This document shows, piece after piece, positions 45,857 through 55,867 of a stretch of DNA of 64,000 nt (its first letter is position 1; the number at the start of each line of letters is the position of its first letter). Origin of the DNA: Lactarius indigo. Taxonomy: Eukaryota > Basidiomycota > Agaricomycetes > Russulales > Russulaceae. The position numbers and the translations under genes are program-made. The stretch lies in assembly GCA_025766275.1 (NCBI GenBank), contig JAFKAC010000003.1:186001-250000 (forward strand), given 5' to 3'. The notes under the pieces were generated by a model. It made no database searches. It saw nothing but the letters and a program-made list of their open reading frames with translations, and was not told the DNA's origin.

Positions 45857-46073
45857 TCACCCTCCCGTGCGTCTTCCACCCTTCCATCCCTCACAAGCTC
45901 ACTTTGAATAGATTACCAAGCTATTCACTGTATACAAGTACCCCTAAACCACAGGAATATCCTAAGACGGAAACACGTTCGCCACATAGCTGACTGTTGT
46001 TTTAATAAGCCGACTCGGTGTGAGCCCCTCTTCGGTCAACCGTCATATTCCTCCTCCCAAAATAACGTGTGAA

Positions 46074-47887
46074 GCCATGGGTACGAACATGCCTGCCGAA
46101 GGAACTGCATATATGAATGCACGAGCAAGTCTGCAGAACCCTCGCATCATACCAGGACCTCACAATACAATCGTTGTCGATGCCGTCCTTTCTTGTTCTA
46201 TGCCAATCGTTGGGACACATATCATCTGCAGCCTCTGCTACCTTACTCGCCGGCAAAATGAAGTGATAGATGAGGGAACGTATGACATCTATGCCAAGGT
46301 ACATTTTCATTGACTGCCAACAACGAAATGTACTGACTTGACGATACACCAGATCGTCTGTTTTCCGTCCACGCTCCCACCCCGCCAGCCCAACTCGACG
46401 TGACACCCAATTTGACTTGATGGGTGATCTTTTACACTTGTGGCCCGTTTCACCTCACACGAATGCAAACATGGACTGAACTCATTCCAGCAAGAGTGAC
46501 TGTCTCCGGAAGAGTTTCCACTGTCCAACGAGATATTCACTGCAGTTCACCATGTGTCTATCACAGGTGATCAGACTGAGCAGCAAGCAACACATACATC
46601 GCTGTCCGTGGTATTCTGGGAATTCGACCAATGTGGCCAGATCGTTCTCAACATCTTCCTTGCATCAACAGCAACATTACTTTCACCGGAGACCTACTAA
46701 CATATGAAAACGATCAAATCATGCTTGCCTGTGGATGACATCACCTATCTACCTCGACCTCCCGAGCCTCCGATGAGAATCAGGGTAACGATGAATCATA
46801 CTTGATGACAGCAGCAACTTGGGCCACCGTTGGTCTCTTTCTACTGTTAAATGCCGATGTCTCTCCTGTCTCTCCTACTTGTACGCTACTGTACAGGTCT
46901 TTTTCCAACCTGAAATCAAATTCTCGTCCATGTCTGCTTCCGACTCCAAACCAGTGCTGAGTGAGCAACATCACCCCTATTGAAAGACATTGAGATAACG
47001 CAGCCCGGCACTCCCTTTCTCTATCACTCCATGTCAGCATCAACGGTCTCATTCAAATCCTGCTCGCATTGTCCTCCAAGGACTAACAAATCTGCAGCGA
47101 CGTCGTGCAGTGCCAGGCAAAGGAAACACATTCATTTATGATGCTATCTTCACATGTGCGGACAACAATGGGAAAGACGGCATTGGCAGCTTCCTGATGC
47201 TATGTTGGGCAAGACAAAAGCTGAAAACCAGACGATGTTTATGAAATCGAGGCGAAAGTATGCAAACACAGTGTTCAACTACGCAAAACATCGACTGACA
47301 CAAATAGATTGTCGCTTTCAAACCCGGACTGAAACATCAATAGTGACAACTATGGCGATAACGAAATCGACTTGCTCGGAGAAATTGAAAAGGCATGTCA
47401 TTCCTAACTTCTCAATAACCCCCCCAAATGACCATTCCCTACCAGTTGCAGCCCCTCGCCATTGACGATGAGCCAGAAATCGATGACATCATTCGAAATT
47501 TCTGGCGCAGGAATGGTTTCATCAATTACCAAAGAGCCCCCGGAATTCTTCATCTACTGCTACACAATATGTAGACGGTGGCACTGAAGACATTGCACTG
47601 CGAGGCATGTTATCAAACAATCCCAAATGGCCTGAACCCATCAAGCGACTTCCTGATGTGAAATCAATCATCGCTTTCACAGGGATACTGCAACACTTCG
47701 AACCATACAGTCCTCCCACCAAACCAGAAACCACATGTGTCGTCGTGGCCATCAAAGATATTGCGTACATTTGCAAACCGAAAGATGCAGAGAAACAAGG
47801 AACACAGCCAAAGCAACCTCCCAGCGAACGCAAACTGAACATGCGAGAGCGAATCAAGGCACGCAGTCGCACCACCACCGAAAACTA
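46074..47887 (+). pseudogene. Helitron accessory frames, two OB-like (RPA-like) repeats
   Basis: Two related segments lie in tandem after the helicase. Segment 1: PRIIPGPHNTIVVDAVLSCS (about 46140) and later ITFTGDLLTYENDQ, then DDITYLPRPPEPP (46665-46775). Segment 2: RRAVPGKGNTFIYDAIFTCA (about 47105) and SIIAFTGILQHFEPYSPPTK, KDIAYICKPK (47665-47785), with a basic tail ending at 47887. The shared pattern VxGxxNTxxxDAxxxCx ... IxFTGxLxxxE ... DIxYxxxP suggests a duplicated beta-rich, possibly OB-fold domain, as some Helitrons carry RPA-like genes. Stops and frame changes break both segments. Confidence 0.5.
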
Positions 47888-48105
47888 GCTCTTCTCAAAC
47901 ATCAAACTCTCCTTCCGCATCGCAGGTGAAGCTAGGAAAAAGGAAAGCAGAACCAAGGAACGAAGAAACCAGTGAAGAAACTTGACTTATTAATGGCTCC
48001 TATTTACGATGTCTGCATGTACGATATTCTCATTGGCGTTAACGAATGCGAAACAGTGCAACCTGACCCCCCCCCACAAACGAACATATGCACACCATTG
48101 AAAAC

Positions 48106-48137
48106 GACGGCCCGGAGGGCCGTCCTTTCAACGCTAG
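48106..48137 (+). terminator. Helitron 3' terminal hairpin and CTAG end
   Basis: Stem gacggccc/gggccgtc with loop gga, then ctttcaacg and the terminal CTAG (CTRR consensus). The host sequence resumes with T. Confidence 0.85.
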
Positions 48138-48393
48138 TGTAATTAATATCTGAATAAATGTATTATTAATAATGTTTTGTAGTCACAATTGCGTGTTGGG
48201 ACAGAGAATGAGAAGTGGTAAATGGGTATTTTTGCTGCGCCATTTTAATAGGGTTGCGCCGAGGAGTCTCTTCGCCAACTCCTTGGCGCAACGTGCACCG
48301 AACAGCAACTTTGGCCCCCGGCGCATAGGTGGGGCAGTGTTTTTTTTTGGCGGATTCGCCGCGGCGCACCGGGTGCGCCGAACAGGCCCTAAA
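48138..48393. repeat. Right arm ending in the 19-nt inverted terminal repeat
   Basis: Ends gcgccgaacaggccctaaa (48375-48393), the exact inverse of 39202-39220. It contains a 14-bp stem with one mismatch: ttgcgccgaggagt 48254-48267 pairs with actccttggcgcaa 48278-48291. It is probably the right end of a TIR transposon, either the one whose left end is at 39202 or a related copy. Confidence 0.6.
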
Positions 48394-48841
48394 AAGTGTT
48401 GCAACAGTGGACTAAGGATAGTATGGAAGAGGCTAGTCGTGCGAAGGGGTAGAGCTTCGAATCCATTTCGCCTGTCTCAAACACGAAAACTCCAATCCTT
48501 CTTCACATGGTCTCAACAAGTTTTCTAGGCTACGCGTCGATGGACCATAAGAAGAAAGGTGTCGAAGAATTAGACCTATTCAAGGATGGCGCGCTGTGCA
48601 TTTTCAAGTGAGACAGCATCCTGTCTTTGTTCGTAGCCCGGTTACACCCCTGCTAATGGAACCGAGGTTTTGGTACTCAGTACTCAGTACTCAGCCCTCA
48701 CGCCTCGCGGCCAAATCCGCAACTCCCTCCACCTGGCGAGAGGTTACTGTAAAGAACGAACCTAATATGATTGAGCAGGGATCGGTTCACTGTCTGGCTG
48801 ATACTTTCTTGGCTTCAGCAACGAACCTTACTATACGCTAG

Positions 48842-48943
48842 CCCGCGGGCCACGTCAACATCGAAGGCAACGAAGCAGCCAAACCGGAAGCAAACCTCCC
48901 AGCGGAGGGTACGACAACCGCGGTGACTGTCCTCCAGAAATAG
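48842..48943 (+). pseudogene. LINE RNase H fragment
   Basis: Reads PAGHVNIEGNEAAKPEANLP before a stop, matching the RNase H motif GHSGIKGNEAVDGKA in the LINE at about 56330. Only this short piece was found; it is a relic. Confidence 0.6.
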
Positions 48944-50509
48944 TCTGATATACAACAAATCGTAGTAAAGCAACGACGCAAAACCAATCCCAAAGTGAAA
49001 GAATGGACGGAACCGCCGCGAATAGAAGGGGCTTGAGCGCATCAATTCTTCACCACCATCATTTCGCTTCCTGAAAATAACTAGTGACCCAAATTTCCAA
49101 GAAAGGCGTAAGCTCAAATGAGGGCTTGAGTTGATTCAGAAAGGCGGACTGCGCTGTTGTCCCCTCGCCGGACCAAAATCTACACCCCATGCGCTCTCCG
49201 TCCCAGGCAGCTTGGAACGTTGAAGACTCGCCGAAGCGTGATTATATGAGGTTTCCGGAGCAGCCAGCGATCATGGCCAGCAGACGAGAAGTTGGTCCGA
49301 CGCTGCGGGTACAGTCGCTTTAGGGGGAATCCACTGGTAGTGTTTATGTGCGGCCCAGTAGGTGGATGGTTGAGCAGAGGATGGGGGAAAATGTCCAATC
49401 AACTGGATATGAGTGAGATCAATGGTAACCCGGTGACGTTCTGAAAGTCCGGGGAGATCAGCAGCCTGAGTAGGTGAATGATGGGGTGTGTCCGTGGCGT
49501 ATGAACGCAACCCTGGATGATATCGCGGTCATGGTTTCTTCGGCCATTGTACCCAGCTGGGACATACCAAACTCGGGGAAAATAGAAGGGCTGTCTCACA
49601 GCAAGGGAGGGGCTGTATTCGTGCATTTTTTGGACTAAAAGGACTCTTGGAAGTTATTTTATTTTGTGCCCGCTACCCTGCATTTCATATACCTCAAATT
49701 GATTCGTCGCCGACTGGCGAATGTGGCCCGGGTCTGCCGAGAAACCCGACAAGTTGGCTCGAGTGTAGAGTGTGCAACATTTTCTTGGCAGGTACGCCGA
49801 CCTGGCCCACTCTTCGTTCGGGCTGTCCGAATTTCTTGCGTCGCGGTTTTCTCGCTCAATTCTGGGCCAATTGACTGTTTTGTGTTTGCCTTGCATACAC
49901 TGCGCTGCGCAAAGCCTCAATCTAAATCCGATGTCAAGGCCCATGATACTGCAGGACGGTAAACGGCAGTGGCCGCTGTCCGAGTCAGGCAGCCAATGCC
50001 GATCATCATCCTGACAAGTCATGTGTTGGTCTACGTTCCTGTAGTACTGAGTGTTTGTACTGTTGGCGTGCAGGGTCCGCCAAAGATCCTGTTATATACA
50101 ACACAGACACGACGACCGAGATCCACCTTGGCGACAACAGCCACTACAAGGTCGGCTGACAATGACCTTGCAAAGGATCATCGCTCAGACATGTAAGGTG
50201 TCGTTCAATGGTGTGAGAGTTGAGGCCAACCCAGGAGAGGTGGGAGTGGAGTGGAGTGTTTGGTGTCGTCGTCCGCGGTCCGATGTAACCTTAGTTTATA
50301 TAACCCAATCGGAACAGAAAACCCTCTCTACACTGACCGTCTCAACTGAACCGCTTGACCATCGACCGCGGTCAAAGATATTCGGGACCTGCTCGATCGG
50401 TGCACGGTGTTCATGTGACAAAATAAAGGTTGCTATCATAGCACTCTCACACTGACAGCGCTCATATTCCTTGGCATTCAGGACCGTCCACTCCTTCATC
50501 CGCTCTTTC
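48944..50509. other. Spacer and upstream region of the GH47 gene
   Basis: No conserved coding sequence was recognised from 48944 to 50290. A TATA-like tttatataa lies at about 50295-50303, some 205 bp before the GH47 ATG. Confidence 0.4.
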
Positions 50510-52699
50510 ATGTTCACCCCCCAACCTCTCTATGGCGTCCTCCGCCGTCCTCTCGTCCGTATCATCTTACTCTGTCTTTTCATTATATTTCTCTTTGTCG
50601 CATTACTCCCTCACACAGACCCATCCGGCTTCTTCGATGGTGTCCCATTCCCTCAAGATCAACTACCACCTATCCCTCCCCGCCCAGTAGGCCCACCGCG
50701 TCACCGTATCAAAGCCCAGCGCCCGCTGGCGGATCACATGTCCGCACCTGACGGACCGTGGGCAGAGCGGGCGGACGCCGTGCGCGGCGCCTTCCAACAC
50801 GCCTACCAAGGCTATCTCGCTCACGCGGCACCACACGACGAGCTGATGCCGATCGCCAAAACTCCCGTCGATAAGTGCGTCTGTCCTCCTCTACCTCGCG
50901 CTGGAGCAGTTTCAGTTGATCGGATTAACACCGCGCCATGCGTAGCTTCAACGGCTGGGGGCTTTCCATCGTCGACTCGCTGGACACGATGTGGCTCATG
51001 GGTCTTTTCGAAGAGTTTGATGCCGGACTTGCCGTCGTGGCTAACGTGACCTTCCCAATGTCACCAGTACGTACCCCCAGTCCCACGTGATTCATTCTGT
51101 CGATCTTTGACGTTGATGTGTATTCGCGCTTGGTGTTATGTAACGAACAGACAAAATATGCGCCATTCTTTGAGACCGTCATTCGGTATCTCGGGGGACT
51201 GCTCTCCGCGTACGCCCTCTCGCAAGACCCCATCCTCCTTGCCCGCGCCGATGACCTCGGGACCGCACTCTTACCCGTATTCAACACGACCTCGGGTCTG
51301 CCGATGTTCTCGGTCAATACTGTGAATGGCAAGGTTGCCACCGGATGGGGCCAGGACGCTCTTTTCGCCGAAGCACTCACCTGCCAGCTCGAATACAAGT
51401 ATCTCGCGTATCTGACGGGCCGAAAAGTATACTATGAAGCCGTGGAGAGGGTCATGGAAATTGTGTACGAGGCAAACGTCACATCTACGGGAGACTTGTT
51501 TCCGATGTCGTGGTCCCTAAATGATGGTTTACCAATTGGTCGTATGTCTCGTTATTTTTTTTTTTTAGATCTAGCTGGCTTGGTTGCTGATGGAGTACTA
51601 GGGAAGGTGTCCGCCGGTGCAAGTGCAGACAGCGCGTATGAGTATATGCTTAAACAGTGGCTTCTCACCGGCCGCACGGATACTAAAGCGCGTGATCTCT
51701 GTGCGCTTTCACCTTTTTTCTTGCGTCGTTTAATTCATTCTGCGCAGACATCCGATCTGTAGATGCAATCCTCGATCATCTCACTTACCTAACTCCAAAT
51801 CGCAGCCTCCTCTATGTTACCGATGCCACTGTGGATATTCACGGAACTTTCAACCCCTCCCACAAACTCGAGCACTTGACCTGCTTCCTCCCCGCCACGC
51901 TGGCGCTTGGTGCTGCGACGCTCCCCGATATCCCACAGAGACATATGTGGGCCGCCCGCGCGTTCGCACATACATGCTGGATGCTCTATGCCGACTCGCC
52001 AACAGGGCTCGCGCCAGATGAGGTCCTCATGCGCACGAAGGGTGCGCTCGTTCCCCCATCGTCCTTCGGTGGTCCGTGGGTCACCCACCTGGAACAGTGG
52101 GAGCAAAACGGTAGCCAGGGCGATCCCCCAGGCGTGCCATCCCCCGAGTCGGTCAGGGACACCGATACGCCGGCGGAGTACACGCCTATCAGGCCGAGCT
52201 ACCTCTTGCGTCCGGAAACGGTGGAGAGCTTCTACTTCCTGTGGCGCACCACGGGCGACGTGATGTGGCGCGAGCGTGGGTGGGCAGTGTTCGAGGCGCT
52301 GGAGCGGGAAGCACGCGTTGAGGGTGGCGGATACGCGAGCGTTGAAAATGCGTATCGCGTCGGTGGACCGAAGCGCGATGAGATGCCGAGGTGAGTCTGA
52401 GTGTCGTGCGATGGTAGGGTTGTACTCACGATTTCTGCGATCTCCGAAACTCAGCTGGTTCCTTGCCGAAACGTAAGTTGTCATCGTTTACTGTACTCCT
52501 TTTGGATTTTACTGACGGTCGTCTGGCATGCAGACTCAAATACCTATTTTTACTTTTTACGGACGAAGATCCTGTCCCAATGGACCGGTGGGTGTTCAAT
52601 ACTGAAGCACACCCTCTGCCGGTGTTCCATTGGTCGGTGTGGGAGATGGAGCGACTTGGGATCGCGCGGGGCGTCCAGACCGAGCAGGATACTCCATAA
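50510..52699 (+). CDS. Class I alpha-1,2-mannosidase (GH47), type II membrane protein
   Basis: Predicted CDS: join(50510..50874,50946..51066,51151..51541,51602..51700,51748..52390,52455..52472,52534..52699), 600 residues. The enzyme trims alpha-1,2-mannose from N-glycans in the ER or Golgi. Start [17 protein letters not shown] is a short cytosolic tail, followed by a membrane anchor ([17 protein letters not shown]) and a Pro-rich stem. GH47 landmarks: [101 protein letters not shown] and the calcium Thr in FNTEAHP. All six introns are GT-AG and keep the frame; exon 6 has only 18 nt. ER or Golgi placement is inferred from the anchor; an EDEM-like role is less likely. Confidence 0.92.
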
Positions 52700-53403
52700 C
52701 ATTATAGGGCTCATATCTGACGGGGGAAATACAGTACGGGGTTCATATATTGTATATATTCTCACGGGGTTCATCTAGCGATTGTGACTCATCCGTCATC
52801 TAGATGATGAAGGGGAGTAGTACGGATATTTTAAAGGGATGTTCCAAGGGCGCTTCGGATACCGTGTAAAGTAACAAGAAAAGAAAAAAACACGAAGTTG
52901 TCGCGCAGATTGCGGCCGACTCTCGCTAATAGTTTGAGTATCTCTCTCCTTAGTGCCGTGGCACCTTGCCGCATGGCAGCTTATCATCATTTTACTCGAA
53001 ACGACATCATAAAATGAACGTTCGCAATCTTGTGTCGTCGATTTGATCCTCTTCGCCGCTTCATCTGCGTCCACATTCAGAACCGTCTCCCGCTTTCACC
53101 GACTTGATCCAAACTTGATCCGACACCCAACAAGTCGAAAACTTCCGAGTCAGGACGAACTCTCACTACACTCGCGGCACTTCGGGCCTACCGACTTTCC
53201 AATAAGCTTCCCTATTTCTAACGTATCATTCCGCTTATCTTGTGGCCCAACCATGCCAAGAGTAATGTGCACGTAGCATGATCGAAAACCTTGATCGAAA
53301 AGGTATGCTTATGTAACAACTCTCTCGGAAATCTGCGGCCCGCATTGCCCGCATTTCCCCCCGGCCATCGCCGCCTGCCAGTGTCCCTTTAATTTGTCTT
53401 TCG
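52700..53403. other. Spacer between GH47 and the sedolisin fragment
   Basis: No conserved frame was recognised. The signal peptide and promoter expected in front of a sedolisin are absent from 53200-53403. Confidence 0.4.
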
Positions 53404-54016
53404 ATGTCCCTTCCACCAAATTGGGACGATGTGTACGTGAAGCACAGATGGGGTGCTATCCCGGAGAGTTGGGAGAGCCTGGGCACCCCACCAGCTGACA
53501 CTACCATCGACCTCCACATTGCGCTCAACGCCCACCATGAGAACGCCCTGGTCGACGCGCTCTACGAGGTCAGCGACCCCAGACATCCAAAGCACGTCCT
53601 CTACGCCGCCACTTCTTCTTCACGTGCGCATCGCACATACTCACGTATAGCGCTTCTTCTGTGTTAGATACGGCAAGCACCTGTCCAAGGAACAGGTCGC
53701 GGAGCTCGTCGCGCCGCACCCAGACGCGCTCGCGCTCGTCCGGTCCTGGCTCGAGCACCACGGCGTGCCGCCCGCATCCGTATCCACGACGCACGGCGGC
53801 GGCTGGCTGACCGTAGCCGCCGTGCCGGTGTCCCGGGCGAACGCCCTCCTCGGCGCGTCGTACCAGCTCTATCGACACGTTGAGACGCACGAGACGGTCC
53901 TGCGCACGCTTGGCTACGCGCTCCCCGTGATGCTGCTCGCGTACGTGCAGACCGTCGCGCCGACGACGCACTTCGGCTCGCCGCACCCGCGCGGCCTCGG
54001 TGGCGACACCGCGTGA
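53404..54016 (+). CDS. Sedolisin propeptide-only gene (truncated), copy E
   Basis: Predicted CDS join(53404..53591,53668..54016), 178 residues. It aligns with the activation peptide of copy [112 protein letters not shown]. It then stops at 54016, before any catalytic residue. The signal peptide is missing; the first ATG replaces the copy B sequence APRWDD. The frame is otherwise free of lesions. The intron donor is GC (CCAAA|GCACGT) where copies A and B have GT. Either a relic or a small intracellular propeptide-like protein. Confidence 0.65.
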
Positions 54017-54356
54017 GCACAATAACGTGTTCTCTCGGGATTGCGGGATACCCTCGCACAAGTACCCCGTGTGAATATAGAATTGTTAGCCATGGACCCT
54101 GTAGTGGCGCTTGGGTTTCCTAGGTTACATTCGATGACTTGTCATGAGTCCTCAGGCAGGAATTGATATCCAAATTCGAAATCAGGCCTCTGCCTGAGTC
54201 CATTGGTCAATCAGGTTTTTGGTTCCTCAGAAAAAAACTGAGTAGTTAGTTGGATTGTGTTCATGGTAGAATCAACCAAACGCGTTTCATAGGATATCTT
54301 TTCCCCCAAATTTCGCAAGTTAGCCAGATACGGGAGCTAGCTACGTGGCGACAAAT

Positions 54357-54366
54357 AGATATATTA
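54357..54366 (+). repeat. Left target-site duplication of the LINE (agatatatta)
   Basis: The same ten bases recur at 58005-58014, directly after the poly(A) run. The first A of the right copy could belong to the poly(A). Confidence 0.6.
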
Positions 54367-54385
54367 CGCGGTTCTTTTCTGCCTT

Positions 54386-55765
54386 ATGTCTTCTTCTTTC
54401 AACTCTATTGCCTCTCAGGTGCCCGCTCACGCCCCCCATGTTATGAGCCCTTCCACTTCCTCTTCCAGGAATGTTGGTATTGTCTCCACTAACCAGGGTC
54501 AGGTTGCGAGGCCTTCTTCTCGTTCCAGATCTCCGAATCCCTCCACTACCTCTGAAGTCGACCCTTTGGCCAACAACGAGCGTTACGTGGAAGTGGCAGG
54601 AGTAGGAATGGTGAAGTGGGGAGCATATCGTTGTTTGATCCATGGCCTTGATCTCGAGAACTGTCTCGAATCATGTGTCGCGGAGCTAGACACCGTTTCT
54701 GATGATAGGACTGAGAGAATGCGCTTTTGTGGCCGTCATGGTGGAGCGTCATGTAAGCACTTATGTGCCATGTGCCCACGTATTGATGTCAACAGGTGTA
54801 GGTGCCAGAAACGCCGGGCTGATAATCCGCCACTGTCGCAGCGCACTGCGAACGCAGTTGTCGGTACAGCTCCCGTTGAACCGCCCCTTGTTTCAAATGG
54901 GGTTTCCGACGTCCTTGACTTTTCTGTTTTCAATATCTTGAACGTATTCCGTCGTCGCCTGTTCATCAAAAGGGAGACAATTCTCGATCACGTGACGCTG
55001 GCCCAAAAAGACGATCACGGTTCATACACATGGGTTGTCCTGGATAAGGACTTCCATAACATGATGATGGCCCGTGCTGTCTGGACCATCGCCAACGGGA
55101 CAGATTTGGGGTCTCACCTCAAGGAATTGGTCAAGCGCACTTTCTTTGTTTTTGTTCTCGAGATTCTCTCCGTGGGGAATGATGTTTCGTTTTTCACCCT
55201 TAGTGCTGGTGAAACAAAACATAACTCTGCGCAGCAAGAGAAGAAGAGACTTGCTCGTAAAAATGCCCGTGCTGCAAAGCGCGAACGGAACAGAGTGGCT
55301 ATCCAGGACGCTAAGCGTGAGGACAATCCCTCTCGACGTATGCAGGCTCGCAAGACCTGCGGCAAGTGCAAAACTACTTTCGCCACTCGTGGCTTAAGGA
55401 AGAGGCACACGTGCAATGTTGGATCTGAAGAACAAGCGGGTCCAAGTGCTTCGTCTCGGTCGGTTATAATGCGCGAAAGAGCGGAGGCGCGAGCGTCTGG
55501 TGCCGCGGTGGCTAATGCTGCTGCAGGTCCTAGTACAACACCTCGTCGTCCCACTCCGGCTGCGTCTACTGTAGAGACAACAGCCACACACTCCTCGTCA
55601 GTTCCTGCGGTAACGGACACCTCGCGGGTTGGAGAAGCTAAGTGCAATTTCATTTTCCGGTCTTCGGGACGTGAATGCGCGCGTAGGGAAGGGTTGGTAT
55701 TGTGGACCAATGGACGCCATGTCTGTGGGACCCACGCCCGGCTCGTGACCCAGTTGCAACTCTAA
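54386..55765 (+). CDS. Putative ORF1 of the LINE derivative (unknown Cys-rich basic protein)
   Basis: 459 residues, uninterrupted. Visible parts: a Ser/Pro-rich N-terminus (1-60); a Cys/His-rich region (YRCLIHGLDLENCLESC, FCGRHGGASCKHLCAMCPRI, CRCQKRR); a middle domain without recognised motif; a strongly basic segment (KKRLARKNARAAKRERNR, about 285-305); a zinc finger-like CGKCKTTFATRGLRKRHTC; a low-complexity Ala/Ser/Thr region; and a C-terminal CNFIFRSSGRECARREG ... HVCGTHARL. I do not recognise a named family. Its start is 20 nt inside the element boundary, which fits a LINE ORF1 acting as an RNA-binding protein. It could instead be a host gene. Confidence 0.6.
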   Translation: MSSSFNSIASQVPAHAPHVMSPSTSSSRNVGIVSTNQGQVARPSSRSRSPNPSTTSEVDPLANNERYVEVAGVGMVKWGAYRCLIHGLDLENCLESCVAELDTVSDDRTERMRFCGRHGGASCKHLCAMCPRIDVNRCRCQKRRADNPPLSQRTANAVVGTAPVEPPLVSNGVSDVLDFSVFNILNVFRRRLFIKRETILDHVTLAQKDDHGSYTWVVLDKDFHNMMMARAVWTIANGTDLGSHLKELVKRTFFVFVLEILSVGNDVSFFTLSAGETKHNSAQQEKKRLARKNARAAKRERNRVAIQDAKREDNPSRRMQARKTCGKCKTTFATRGLRKRHTCNVGSEEQAGPSASSRSVIMRERAEARASGAAVANAAAGPSTTPRRPTPAASTVETTATHSSSVPAVTDTSRVGEAKCNFIFRSSGRECARREGLVLWTNGRHVCGTHARLVTQLQL

Positions 55766-55867
55766 CTGACTGCCTATATATGGTTCCGGGCGTTTGGAGA
55801 TGTTACGTCGGTGTTTTTAAGTGTCATGGCGTAACTAAGATAAGGTAACTCGGAGGCTTTCTTTTAT

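Larger units (their letters stand above)
40261..48137 (+). mobile_element. Helitron (rolling-circle transposon), nearly complete
   Basis: The 3' end is clear: a perfect 8-bp stem (gacggccc 48106-48113, gggccgtc 48117-48124) followed nine bases later by CTAG at 48134-48137, with T as the next host base. This is the canonical Helitron terminus. The 5' end is set tentatively at TC 40261-40262 (preceded by A 40260), where the sequence reads tcccacaagggtgcatacta. Gene order inside: Arg-rich N-terminal exons, Rep/HUH domain, Pif1-type helicase, then OB-like open frames. Helitrons move by single-strand rolling-circle transfer and insert between A and T. Several frame breaks make it non-autonomous as written. 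Confidence 0.8.
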
